A stretch of 64,000 nucleotides of DNA, taken from positions 2,689,290 through 2,753,289 of the forward strand of contig NZ_LR732707.1 of NCBI RefSeq assembly GCF_902506555.1, in the 5' to 3' direction. Below the pieces are notes generated by a model, which saw nothing but the letters and a program-made list of their open reading frames with translations, did no database searches and was not told the DNA's origin. Position numbers and translations under genes: made by a program. Positions 49,858-58,517 of the stretch are shown here, piece after piece (the stretch's first letter is position 1; every line of letters starts with the position of its first letter). The DNA comes from Sphingorhabdus sp. 109 (GTDB lineage Bacteria; Pseudomonadota; Alphaproteobacteria; Sphingomonadales; Sphingomonadaceae).

Positions 49858-51275
49858 GACGCTGCTCCTTCCTCATGATCCCCTTCGAGCACCGCCGCCG
49901 CCGGGGTGATGCCGGCCGAACGGATCGGCGCGTCGTCGGGCGCCGGTTCGTGCGCCTCGGGTGTTTTCGCCGCCAGCTTGAAGATGTAGACGATGCCGGC
50001 GCCGAAGACGATGAAATAGACCGCGACAAAGGCGAGCAGCGACATAGCGACGGCCGGCGCGTCCAGCGGCGCGGCGCTCTCGCTGGTCCGCAGCAGGCCA
50101 TAGATGGTGAACGGCTGGCGACCGACTTCCGTCGTCACCCAGCCGGCGAGCACGGCGATGAAGCCCGACGGCCCCATCACCAGCGCGGCGCGGTGCAGCC
50201 AGGTCCAGTCATAGAGCTTCTTGCGCGTCCGGGCGAGCAGGCTCCACAGACCGATGCCGAGCATGGCAAAGCCGAGACCGACCATGATCCGGAACGCCCA
50301 GAAGACGATACCGACGGGTGGCTGGTCGGCTTCGGGAATCGTGTCCAGCCCGGCCAGCGGCGCATTCAGGTCATGTTTGAGAATCAGCGACGAGGCCTTC
50401 GGTATCTCGATAGCATAGTCGACCCGCTTTTCCTCGCTGTTGGGAACGCCGAACAGGATCAGCGGCGCGCCATCGGGATGGCTTTCATAATGGCCTTCCA
50501 TCGCCATGACCTTGGCCGGCTGATGCTCGAGCGTGTTGAGCCCGTGCAGGTCGCCCATGAATATCTGGGTCGGGGCGACCAGCGCCGCCATCCACATCGC
50601 CATGGAGAACATTTTGCGCGCGCCGGGGTTGGTCTTGTCTTTCAACAGATGCCAGGCCCCGACCGCGCCGACCGCAAAGGCGGTGGTCAGATAGGCGGCC
50701 AGCACCGTGTGCACCAGGCGGTAGGGGAAGCTGGGGTTCCAGACGATATCCCACCAGCCCGCCGCGGGCACGAACTGGCCGACATCATTGATCGCATAGC
50801 CGACCGGCGTCTGCATCCAGCTGTTCACCGAGAGGATCCAGAAGGCGGAGATAAAGGTGCCGATGGCAACGGCCAGCGTCGCGACGAAGTGCAGCTTGCG
50901 GCCGACCTTGTTGATCCCGAACAGCATGACCCCGAGAAAACCGGCTTCGAGGAAAAAGGCGGTCAGCACTTCATAGGCCATGAGGGGGCCGATGATAGGC
51001 CCGGCCTTGTCGGAGAAGACCGACCAGTTGGTGCCGAACTGGTAGGACATGACGATTCCCGAGACCACGCCCATGGCGAAGACGACGGCGAAAATCTTCA
51101 GCCAGTAGCGGTAGAGATTGGCGTAGACGCCCTTGTCGGTTTTCAGCCACAGCCCTTCCAGCACCGCGAGATAGCTGGCGATGCCGATGGTGAAGGCAGG
51201 AAACAGAAAGTGGAAACTGACGGTGAAGGCGAATTGCACCCTCGCCAGAAGAATTGCGAGTTCATTGTCGATCAT
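49854..51275 (-). CDS. cydA: Cytochrome bd ubiquinol oxidase subunit I, cyanide-insensitive type
   Basis: Subunit I holds hemes b558, b595 and d and the quinol site. The 473-residue protein has the N-terminal ARVQFAFTVSFHFLFPAFTIG, with heme ligand His, and YQFGTNWSVFSDKAGPIIGPLMAYE. A short Q-loop typical of CIO enzymes leads to GWVTTEVGRQPFTIYGLLRTSES. I start at ATG 51275, which overlaps the upstream SulP stop by four bases (ATGA). It therefore belongs to the sulfide operon rather than standing alone. Confidence 0.95.
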   Translation of the reverse strand: MIDNELAILLARVQFAFTVSFHFLFPAFTIGIASYLAVLEGLWLKTDKGVYANLYRYWLKIFAVVFAMGVVSGIVMSYQFGTNWSVFSDKAGPIIGPLMAYEVLTAFFLEAGFLGVMLFGINKVGRKLHFVATLAVAIGTFISAFWILSVNSWMQTPVGYAINDVGQFVPAAGWWDIVWNPSFPYRLVHTVLAAYLTTAFAVGAVGAWHLLKDKTNPGARKMFSMAMWMAALVAPTQIFMGDLHGLNTLEHQPAKVMAMEGHYESHPDGAPLILFGVPNSEEKRVDYAIEIPKASSLILKHDLNAPLAGLDTIPEADQPPVGIVFWAFRIMVGLGFAMLGIGLWSLLARTRKKLYDWTWLHRAALVMGPSGFIAVLAGWVTTEVGRQPFTIYGLLRTSESAAPLDAPAVAMSLLAFVAVYFIVFGAGIVYIFKLAAKTPEAHEPAPDDAPIRSAGITPAAAVLEGDHEEGAAS

Positions 51276-53041
51276 ATCAGGCCTCTTGCCTTCCAAATAT
51301 CAATATCAGTGTCGGCGTTATCTTCGTTTTCCGCAATTGCAATAATCGCAGTATAAGCTTCGTTCTGCGAAAGAAAAACCTGCCCGGAGAGCTGCTCGAG
51401 AAAATGCGAGCGCTTCAGCGCGTCCATCACCGGTCCCTTGACCTCCGAGAGATGCAGCGAGATGCCGCCGTCCGCCAGACGGTGGTTGATCGCCTCGATG
51501 CTTTCCAGCGCGGAGGCATCGATCGCGTTGACCGCCGAGCACATCAGGATGACGTGGCGGACGCTTTTCTGCTCGGCGACCTGTTCGAGGATGAATTCCT
51601 CGAGCCAGCGCGCGTTGAGATAGGTCAGGCTCTCGTCGATCCGGATGGTCAGGATGCGGGGATCGGTGAACACCTTGTGCCGGTTGACGTTGCGGAAATG
51701 CTCGGTCTCGGGGACCCGGCCGACGATGGCGGCATGGGGCCGCGAGCTGCGCCACAGGAACAGCGCGAGGCTAAGGCCGACGCCCGCGATGACGCCCGGC
51801 TCGACGCCGGCGAGCAGAGTGACAATGATGGTCGCTGCCATGGCGGCAAAATCCATTTTCGAATAGCGCCAGATCGTCCGCGGCGTCTTGAAGTCGACCA
51901 GGCTGAGCACAGCCACGATGATGGTTGCGGCCAGCGTGGCGATGGGAAGGGAAGCGAGCAGCGGCGTAAGAAACAGCGCTGCCAATGCGATGCCGACCGC
52001 GGTGAAGGCTCCTGCGGCGGGCGTTTCGGCTCCGGCATCGAAATTCACCACCGAGCGGGCAAAGCCGCCGGTGACCGGATAGCCGCCGGAAAAAGCTGCC
52101 GAGATATTGGCGGCACCGAGACCGATCAATTCCTGATCCGGGTCGATGCGCTGGCGGCGCTTGGCGGCCAAGGTCTGGCCGACCGACACGGATTCGACAA
52201 AGCCGATGATGCTGAGCAGCAACGCCGGTATCGCCAGCGTTTTCCAAAGCTCCAGATCGAGCAGCGGAACCGAGAAGGGCGGCAGGCTCTGCGGAATATC
52301 GCCCACCACGCTGACTCCCTTGGCCTCCAGATCGAACAATATCGTGGCGATGGTCGAAACAGCAACGGCGGCAATCGGCCCGGCCTTGGCCAGCAGCTCC
52401 GCCGGGCGCGCGGGAATGCCGATCCGCATCAGCAGCGGCTTTAGCCCCTTGCGGACCCAGAAGAGAAAGGCGGTCGCCGAGATGCCGATGATCAAGGTCG
52501 GGATATTGGTGGTGCCGATGGTTGCGGCGATGCTCGACAGCAGTTCGGGCATGGCCGCCCCGCTCGCCTTGATCCCGAAAATCGATTTCAGCTGGCTGGT
52601 CGCGATGATGATGCCGCTGGCGGTGATGAAACCCGACACCACCGGATGGGAGAGCAGATTGGCGAGAAAGCCGAGCTTGAATATGCCGAGAAGCAGGAGG
52701 AACAGGCCCGACAGCAGCGCCAGTACCAGAGCGGCGGCAATGAAGTCGGCGCTGCCGGGAGGCGCAATGGCGCTGGCGGCGGTCAGGGTCATCAGCGACA
52801 CCACCGCCACCGGTCCGACCGCCAAGGTCCGGCTGGTCCCGAATATCGCATAGGCGATTAACGGCAGAATCGAGGCATAGAGGCCGATTTCGGGCGGCAG
52901 TCCCGCAAGCATGGCATAGGCCAGGCTCTGCGGGATCAGCATGATCGTGACGATGATCGCGGCGACGCCGTCATTGGTCAGCGTTGTGCTGTTATAGCGG
53001 CTGCCCCAATCGAGGATCGGCAAATAGCGGGCGACTTTCAT
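51272..53041 (-). CDS. SulP-family anion transporter with C-terminal STAS domain
   Basis: The 589-residue protein has about twelve to fourteen membrane segments with the SulP signature (VTIMLIPQSLAYAMLAGLPPEIGLYASILPLIAYAIFGTSRTLAVGPVA) and the PVTGGFARSVVNFDAGAETP loop. A STAS domain occupies the last ~130 residues (VRHVILMCSAVNAIDASALESIEAI). SulP proteins carry sulfate, bicarbonate or other anions. The stop overlaps cydA by four bases, and the start is 10 bases from the SQR gene end, so it may export sulfate or sulfite made by this island. Confidence 0.93.
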   Translation of the reverse strand: MKVARYLPILDWGSRYNSTTLTNDGVAAIIVTIMLIPQSLAYAMLAGLPPEIGLYASILPLIAYAIFGTSRTLAVGPVAVVSLMTLTAASAIAPPGSADFIAAALVLALLSGLFLLLLGIFKLGFLANLLSHPVVSGFITASGIIIATSQLKSIFGIKASGAAMPELLSSIAATIGTTNIPTLIIGISATAFLFWVRKGLKPLLMRIGIPARPAELLAKAGPIAAVAVSTIATILFDLEAKGVSVVGDIPQSLPPFSVPLLDLELWKTLAIPALLLSIIGFVESVSVGQTLAAKRRQRIDPDQELIGLGAANISAAFSGGYPVTGGFARSVVNFDAGAETPAAGAFTAVGIALAALFLTPLLASLPIATLAATIIVAVLSLVDFKTPRTIWRYSKMDFAAMAATIIVTLLAGVEPGVIAGVGLSLALFLWRSSRPHAAIVGRVPETEHFRNVNRHKVFTDPRILTIRIDESLTYLNARWLEEFILEQVAEQKSVRHVILMCSAVNAIDASALESIEAINHRLADGGISLHLSEVKGPVMDALKRSHFLEQLSGQVFLSQNEAYTAIIAIAENEDNADTDIDIWKARGLI

Positions 53042-53050
53042 AGGACCGTC

Positions 53051-54646
53051 TTAGTCCGCACCAATCCGGTGCGGCTTGACCATCCATTCGCGGCCCTTGA
53101 GCATGCCGTGCCAGTAGACCGGCGGCAGGATCGTGTCCTTGAGCAGCCAGGACAATCGCGAGGGCCTTGTACCGTCGATCAGCCAGTTGGGGAAACTCGG
53201 CAGCAATTTGCCGCCATAGCCGAATTCGGCGAGCACCACCTTGCCGCGCTCGACCGTCAGCGGGCAGCTGCCATAGCCATTATAGTCGGCAATCGGCGGC
53301 TTGCCCTCCAGTGCGGCAAGCGCGTTGACGGCAACCACCGGGGCCTGTTTGCGCACGGCGGCCATGGTCTTGGCATTGGGCGCGTTACAGGCATCGCCGA
53401 GCGAAAATATATTGGTATATTTCGTGTGTCGTAACGTGGCGGGATCAACTTCGACAAAACCGCTGTCGGCGGCCAGCGGGCTGGACCGGACAAAGCCGGG
53501 AGCCCGCTGCGGCGGTACGACATGGAGCATATCGAATTTCACTTCGACGCGTTTGTTTGTGTCGCCACGCTTCTGTTCGAAAGTGGCAATCCGTGCCGGT
53601 CCGTCGACCGCGACCAGCTGCGATTCGAGGTTGAGATGGGCATTATATCGATCAATATATTCCATCAACGCCGGCACATATTCCTTCACGCCGAACAGCG
53701 CCGCGCCGGTGTTGTGGAACTGCACATCGATATCGCCCAGCACGCCCTGTTTTTCCCACTTGCTGCAGGACAGATACATCGCCTTCTGCGGCGCCCCCGC
53801 GCATTTGATCGGCATCGGCGGTTGGGTGAACAGAGCGGTCCCGCCGGTCATGTCCTTGACCAGCCGATAGGTATAGGGCGCGAGATCGAAGCGGTAATTG
53901 GACGTGACACCGTTTTGGCCGAGTGTCTCGGTCAGGCCGTCAATCGCCTCCCAGTCCAGCTCGATACCCGGACAAACGATCAGCACTTCATAGCCGATTT
54001 GCTGTCCGTCGGCGGTGTGGACCGCGTTATTCTCGGGATCGAAGGAACGGACGGCCGACTGGATCCACTGCGCGCGGGCCGGGATCAGGTCCTTTTCCTT
54101 GCGATGAGTGAATTCAGCGGAAAAGGCGCCGCCGCCCACCATGGTCCAGCCGGGCTGGTAATAATGGTCGTCGGACGGGTCGATGATCGCGAGCGAGATA
54201 GTCTTGTTCCGCTTGAGCATGCTGGCGGCGGTTGCAATCCCAGCCGATCCGCCGCCGACGATGACGACGTTGAAGCGGCTGGATTTTGATGGAGTTTTCT
54301 CTGTTTTGGCCTGCGCCATCTCTGTCAGTTTTGTAGACCGGGTACCGGAACGGCAATATGCGAGGACGGGAGCGGGCAGGCCAGCCAGCGCTGCGGCCAT
54401 TTTCTCGCCGTCCTGATCGGTGATCGCGCCTGACACGGCCGGGACATATGCGAACTGCAGGCCAGCCTTTTTCGCGGCCTCCGACACGGCGGCAGAACCG
54501 GGATGGTCGCCTTCTTCCTCGTCGGGCCGGTTGCAGATGATCGATTTGAAACCGGCTTTTGCCAATGCCGTGACATCGTCAAGTCCGAGCTGCGGCGATA
54601 CGCTAACGGCGTCGTTCAACTTCGTGATTTCTGGCTTGCTCGTCAT
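53051..54646 (-). CDS. Phosphatase-like (DUF442/TIGR01244) - sulfide:quinone reductase fusion
   Basis: The 531-residue protein is a fusion. Residues 1-110 are a TIGR01244/DUF442 dual-specificity-phosphatase-like domain with the CX5R signature YCRSGTRS. Residues ~125-531 are an SQR flavoprotein: FAD loop VVIVGGGSAGIATAASM, DHYYQPGWTMVGGG, VCPGIELDW, CAGAPQKAMYLSC, FSLGDACNAPNAKT and YGSCPLTVERGKV, with redox Cys. It oxidises sulfide to persulfide and reduces quinone at the membrane surface. It sits between DUF6691 and SulP, separated by 28 and 9 bases. Confidence 0.93.
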   Translation of the reverse strand: MTSKPEITKLNDAVSVSPQLGLDDVTALAKAGFKSIICNRPDEEEGDHPGSAAVSEAAKKAGLQFAYVPAVSGAITDQDGEKMAAALAGLPAPVLAYCRSGTRSTKLTEMAQAKTEKTPSKSSRFNVVIVGGGSAGIATAASMLKRNKTISLAIIDPSDDHYYQPGWTMVGGGAFSAEFTHRKEKDLIPARAQWIQSAVRSFDPENNAVHTADGQQIGYEVLIVCPGIELDWEAIDGLTETLGQNGVTSNYRFDLAPYTYRLVKDMTGGTALFTQPPMPIKCAGAPQKAMYLSCSKWEKQGVLGDIDVQFHNTGAALFGVKEYVPALMEYIDRYNAHLNLESQLVAVDGPARIATFEQKRGDTNKRVEVKFDMLHVVPPQRAPGFVRSSPLAADSGFVEVDPATLRHTKYTNIFSLGDACNAPNAKTMAAVRKQAPVVAVNALAALEGKPPIADYNGYGSCPLTVERGKVVLAEFGYGGKLLPSFPNWLIDGTRPSRLSWLLKDTILPPVYWHGMLKGREWMVKPHRIGAD

Positions 54647-54674
54647 TGGACATCCTTCACTATCGTGTCTCTGC

Positions 54675-55082
54675 TTAACTTGTCACCCGGTGCGCGATCA
54701 TGCCGGCCAGCAACGCGCCGACGAAGGCCAGGGCGGGCAGTGGGTTGATCGCCAGATCGGTCAGACCCGGTCCCGGGCAAAGGCCGCTGATTCCCCAGCC
54801 GGTGCCAAACAGCACCGCGCCGATGGTCAGTTTACGGTCGATCAGCGTGGTGCCGGGCAGCGAGAAATGCGCGTCGGCAAAGGGCTTGTCGAGCCGCCGC
54901 TGGAGGATCCAGGCAATGGCCATCGGGATCATCGCGCCACCCATGACAAAGGCGAGGGTCGGGTCCCAGCGACCGAAAAGATCGAGAAAGCCCTGGACCC
55001 GCGCCGGATCGGCCATGCCCGAGAAGGCCAGACCCGCACCGAACAGGGCTCCGGCAAAAAGGGCTATCAAAATCTGCTTCAT
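54675..55082 (-). CDS. DUF6691 YeeE/YedE-type sulfur transporter half
   Basis: The 135-residue membrane protein has about four helices with FAGALFGAGLAFSGMADPARVQGFLDLFG and GLCPGPGLTDLAI, the YeeE/YedE (TsuA-like) half repeat containing the Cys. It overlaps the partner by four bases (ATGA). Together the two halves form a thiosulfate/sulfide-type channel that imports or exports reduced sulfur species. I set the start at ATG 55082. Confidence 0.9.
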   Translation of the reverse strand: MKQILIALFAGALFGAGLAFSGMADPARVQGFLDLFGRWDPTLAFVMGGAMIPMAIAWILQRRLDKPFADAHFSLPGTTLIDRKLTIGAVLFGTGWGISGLCPGPGLTDLAINPLPALAFVGALLAGMIAHRVTS

Positions 55083-55519
55083 AGCAAGCCTCCTGCGCGC
55101 ATCAGCGCGACCGTGACAAAGCCGCTGGCCATGAAGATGGCCGTGGCGATCAAGGAGCGCGGGGACAGGCGCGACATGCCGCAGACACCGTGGCCGCTGG
55201 TGCACCCCGAACCAAGCCGCGTGCCATAGCCGACCAGCAGGCCGCCGATGACCAGCGGAATGACCGAGGGCGGAAAGCGGGTCTCGATCCCGCCGGTGAG
55301 CTGGGCGATTATGAAGGCTCCCAGCGGTAGGCCAATAACAAAGGCGATGGCTATGCCACGCGGCGCACCGCTGTCGGCAATGCCGGTGGCGCGCGCCGCC
55401 AGTCCGCTGACCCCGGCGATACGACCGAGGCCAAGCAGCATCACGGCGGCGGCGACACCGATCATCAGTCCGCCGATCAGGCCCTCCAGCGGCATGGCGT
55501 GGGAAAAGGCTGCGAGCAT
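55079..55519 (-). CDS. YeeE/YedE family protein, first half
   Basis: The 146-residue membrane protein has four helices and GLIGGLMIGVAAAVMLLGLGRIAGVSGL with the GSGCTSGHGVCGMSRLSPRS motif, whose Cys residues relay sulfur in TsuA-type transporters. Its ATG overlaps the persulfide dioxygenase stop (TGATG) and its stop overlaps the second half (ATGA), so translation of the unit is continuous. Confidence 0.92.
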   Translation of the reverse strand: MLAAFSHAMPLEGLIGGLMIGVAAAVMLLGLGRIAGVSGLAARATGIADSGAPRGIAIAFVIGLPLGAFIIAQLTGGIETRFPPSVIPLVIGGLLVGYGTRLGSGCTSGHGVCGMSRLSPRSLIATAIFMASGFVTVALMRAGGLL

Positions 55520-56436
55520 CAGACGCCGTTCAACGGAACTTTGAGGTAGCGCACGCCATTGTCTTCCTCGGGCGGCAGATGGCCGGCCCGCATGTTGACC
55601 TGTACCGAGGGCAGGATCAGCCGCGGCATATTCAGCGTCTTGTCGCGTTCGGTCCGCATTTTGACAAATTCATCCTCGGTCACGCCGTCATGGGCATGGA
55701 TATTATGCTTCCGCTGTTCTGCCACGGTGGTTTCCCACACATATTCGTCGCGACCCTCCGGCAGATAGTCGTGGCACATGAACAGGCGGGTGGTTTCGGG
55801 CAACGACAACAGGCGCCGCATCGACCGGTAAAGCTGACGAGCGTCACCACCGGGGAAATCGGCCCGGGCGGTCCCGTAGTCCGGCATGAACATCGTGTCG
55901 CCGACAAAGACCGCATCGCCGACGACATAAGCAATATCCGCCGGCGTATGGCCGGGCACGTGCATCACCGTTACATCGAGATTGCCGATCTTGAACGTAT
56001 CGCCATCAGCGAACAGCCGGTCAAAATCCGATCCGTCGCGCTGGAACTCGGTTCCGGCGTTGAACAATTTGCCGAAAACGTCCTGTACCGTCACGATATG
56101 CTCGCCAATGGCAATCTTGCCGCCGAGCTTCTCCTGCAGATAGGGCGCAGCCGACAGATGGTCGGCATGGGCATGGGTTTCGAGCAGCCACTGGACCGTC
56201 AGGCCCTGCTCCTCGACATAGGCAATCACCTCGTCGGCGGACTCGAAGGAAGTCCGGCCGGAAGCCGGGTCGAAATCGAATACGCTGTCGATGATGGCGG
56301 CGCATTTCGTCTCCTTGTCGTGCACGACATAGGTCACCGTGAAGGTCGGCTGGTCGAAAAAAGCCTTGATAACGGGGATGTGCTGCTGCGCGCGGGAAAT
56401 TTGATCTGTTGCATGAATCAGTGCCGAATCAGTCAT
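55519..56436 (-). CDS. Persulfide dioxygenase / MBL-fold protein (ETHE1-Blh type)
   Basis: The 305-residue enzyme oxidises glutathione persulfide to sulfite with a mononuclear Fe. The MBL motif is THAHADHLSAA, and further ligands lie in VMHVPGHTPADIAYVV, VGDTMFMPDYGTARADFPGGDA and FMCHDYLP, the Blh/BigR-associated subgroup. AGGA lies 8 bases before ATG 56436. It is the first gene of the minus-strand sulfide operon, across the operator from the peroxiredoxin-ArsR unit. Confidence 0.94.
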   Translation of the reverse strand: MTDSALIHATDQISRAQQHIPVIKAFFDQPTFTVTYVVHDKETKCAAIIDSVFDFDPASGRTSFESADEVIAYVEEQGLTVQWLLETHAHADHLSAAPYLQEKLGGKIAIGEHIVTVQDVFGKLFNAGTEFQRDGSDFDRLFADGDTFKIGNLDVTVMHVPGHTPADIAYVVGDAVFVGDTMFMPDYGTARADFPGGDARQLYRSMRRLLSLPETTRLFMCHDYLPEGRDEYVWETTVAEQRKHNIHAHDGVTEDEFVKMRTERDKTLNMPRLILPSVQVNMRAGHLPPEEDNGVRYLKVPLNGV

Positions 56437-56459
56437 AGGTAATTCCTCAAATTCATATT

Positions 56460-56487
56460 TACATAAACTATGTAATACATTATATGT
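56460..56487. promoter_or_regulatory. Candidate operator of the sulfide island
   Basis: Two inverted repeats lie in the 99-base divergent region: TACATA-AAC-TATGTA (56460-56474), perfect over six bases each side, and ACAT-TAT-ATGT (56477-56487). Both have ACAT...ATGT cores, and the AT-richness stands out against the surroundings. The neighbouring ArsR-type repressor is the natural candidate to bind here and to control both arms. Confidence 0.6.
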
Positions 56488-56535
56488 GTTGCGTCAATAT
56501 GCCAAGGCTGCCAATTCCGGCGAGAGGTGAAATAA

Positions 56536-57168
56536 ATGTCAGACGCGTTGCAGATAAAGTCAGGATCATTGCGTATCGGGGATGTCGCCCCGGACTTTCA
56601 GGCGCGCACAACCCATGGTCCGGCAAAATTGTCCGATTATCGCGGCCGGTGGTTGATCTTCTTTTCTCATCCCGCCGATTTCACGCCGGTCTGCACCACA
56701 GAATTCGTTGCCCTCGCCCGTCATCAGGACCAGTTTGAAGCGATGGACTGCGCCTTGCTGGGCCTGTCGGTGGACAGCCTCTATTCCCATCTCGCCTGGG
56801 TCCGGGCGATCGAGGACAGGTTCGGGGTCAACATCCCTTTTCCGATTGTCGAGGACCCGAGCATGGCGGTCGGCCGCGCTTTCGGGATGATAGATGAAAC
56901 CGCCGCCGATTCCGCCGCGATGCGCGCAAGCTATTTTATCGATCCGGAGGGCGTGATCCGCGCGTCCACCTGCTATCCGCACAATGTCGGACGTTCGGTT
57001 GACGAGATGGTGCGCCTGCTTGCCGCCCTGCAACTTGCCGACAAGGCGGATGTCCTGGTTCCGGAAGGGTGGCAGCCCGGCGATGATGTGCTGCAAATAC
57101 CGCCGCTGTCGCCGACGGATATCGACCGGGAGGATGACTGGTTCTGCCGAAAAGTGAAAGCCCCGTGA
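56536..57168 (+). CDS. Peroxiredoxin (Prx6/1-Cys-like)
   Basis: The 210-residue thiol peroxidase has the peroxidatic Cys in HPADFTPVCTTEFVALARH and the Prx6-like C-terminal extension ending in EDDWFCRKVKAP. It removes peroxides and possibly persulfides. The gene is the first of the plus-strand arm and overlaps the regulator by four bases (GTGA), which implies common control. Confidence 0.9.
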   Translation: MSDALQIKSGSLRIGDVAPDFQARTTHGPAKLSDYRGRWLIFFSHPADFTPVCTTEFVALARHQDQFEAMDCALLGLSVDSLYSHLAWVRAIEDRFGVNIPFPIVEDPSMAVGRAFGMIDETAADSAAMRASYFIDPEGVIRASTCYPHNVGRSVDEMVRLLAALQLADKADVLVPEGWQPGDDVLQIPPLSPTDIDREDDWFCRKVKAP

Positions 57169-57563
57169 CGGCCATTTACGAAAGCCGAGACCGCGCCGAT
57201 GCCGCGACCGAGAAGCTGAAAATCTTCGCGCAGCCGCAGCGGCTGATGATCCTGTCCTTTCTGCTGCGCGGCGAACGCAGCGTCAGCGAAATCGATGCCG
57301 CGACGGGCATTGGCCAGCCGGCACTCAGCCAGCAGCTCGCTGCCTTGCGGCAGGCGGATGTCGTGAAAACCCGCCGCGAGGGCAAGCAGATCTGGTATGA
57401 TCTTGCCGATGATGCCTCGCGCCTCTGTGTGCGGACGATGGAGGCTCTGCTGACCGATGATGCCGATCCACAGCAGATATTCGAAGCTGTAACGAAGACC
57501 GGCACGCCGGTAAAAAAGGCAGAAACCGGAACAGGAACGGCGGGTTTCGCGAAAATATTATAG
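57165..57563 (+). CDS. ArsR-family transcriptional repressor (BigR/SqrR-like position)
   Basis: The 132-residue winged-helix protein shows LKIFAQPQRLMILSFLLRGERSVSEI and the recognition helix GQPALSQQLAALRQADVVKTRREG, the BigR/SqrR pattern. Its start is GTG inside the peroxiredoxin stop. In BigR/SqrR two Cys sense persulfide; here the first position is Ser (ILSFLL) and the only Cys, Cys88 (SRLCVRT), is not at the usual place. The sensing chemistry may therefore differ. It probably represses both arms of the island. Confidence 0.85.
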   Translation: MTAIYESRDRADAATEKLKIFAQPQRLMILSFLLRGERSVSEIDAATGIGQPALSQQLAALRQADVVKTRREGKQIWYDLADDASRLCVRTMEALLTDDADPQQIFEAVTKTGTPVKKAETGTGTAGFAKIL

Positions 57564-57580
57564 CATGAAGGGACAGCAGC

Positions 57581-58456
57581 ATGGGTGATGAAGCCACCGC
57601 TCCGGGCGATAAGCCGGAAGAACTGAAACCGGAAGACTGGGCCGGTGAAATGGGACTGAAATGGCTGGCCAATCTTTCGCTGTTCGAGCAGATGATCGCA
57701 CCGATAGGCGAAGCCCTGCTGGCGCGCGCAGACTATCAGGATGGGACGACAGTGATCGACCTGGGATGCGGCGGCGGTGCCACAACGCTGGCGATCGCCG
57801 ATGCGGTCGCGCCATCCGGCAATGTCATGGGCCTTGATATTTCACCCGATCTCATCGCCGCAGCGCAGGAACGGGCAGCCAATTCCGGTGCCGGGAATAT
57901 CGCCTTTACCTGTGCCGACGCCGCTACGGTTCAACTGGCGGACGCGCCTTACGACCGGCTTTTCTCTCGCTTCGGCAGCATGTTTTTTGACGACCCCGTT
58001 TCCGCATTCCGGAATCTCCATGGTCTGCTGCGCGAGGGTGGGCGGATCGATCTGGCGGTCTGGGGCCCGCCGCGTGACAATCTCTGGATGATGGAAATGA
58101 TGGGCGTTGTCAGGAACCATGTCGAAATTCCGCCAGCGGTGCCGCGCGCGCCGGGGCCGTTTGCCTTTGAAGATCTGGACTATCTCGGCGAGATTCTGGC
58201 CGGCAGCGGTTTCACCAATGTCGACGTCGCCAGCTATGAAGCGCTTCAGCCGATCGGCGGGATCGGCGCAACGCCGGAGAAGGCCGTTGAATTTGCCTTC
58301 GCATCCATGGCCGTCGGTCGCGCGCTGGCCGACAAGGGCGCGGCCGTCATCGAAGCCGCCAGCAAGGAACTGGCCGACCTGTTCGCGAAATATCATATAG
58401 CCGGCGAAGGCGTGATGATGAAGGGCAAGGTCTGGATGGTCTCGGCCACCGCCTGA
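57581..58456 (+). CDS. Class I SAM-dependent methyltransferase
   Basis: The 291-residue protein has SAM motif I VIDLGCGGGATTLAIADAV, motif II GLDISPDLIAAAQERA and a later motif RFGSMFFDDPVSAFRNL. It looks like a small-molecule (UbiE/MenG-like or thiol) methyltransferase. It begins 17 bases after the ArsR gene and is probably in the same transcript. A sulfide or thiol methyltransferase role would fit the island but is only a guess. Confidence 0.85.
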   Translation: MGDEATAPGDKPEELKPEDWAGEMGLKWLANLSLFEQMIAPIGEALLARADYQDGTTVIDLGCGGGATTLAIADAVAPSGNVMGLDISPDLIAAAQERAANSGAGNIAFTCADAATVQLADAPYDRLFSRFGSMFFDDPVSAFRNLHGLLREGGRIDLAVWGPPRDNLWMMEMMGVVRNHVEIPPAVPRAPGPFAFEDLDYLGEILAGSGFTNVDVASYEALQPIGGIGATPEKAVEFAFASMAVGRALADKGAAVIEAASKELADLFAKYHIAGEGVMMKGKVWMVSATA

Positions 58457-58517
58457 TTTCTCGCGGATTTGCCTGTGATTGCGCCCGGCCCGGAAGGAGG
58501 GCGAATAGACTGTAATT

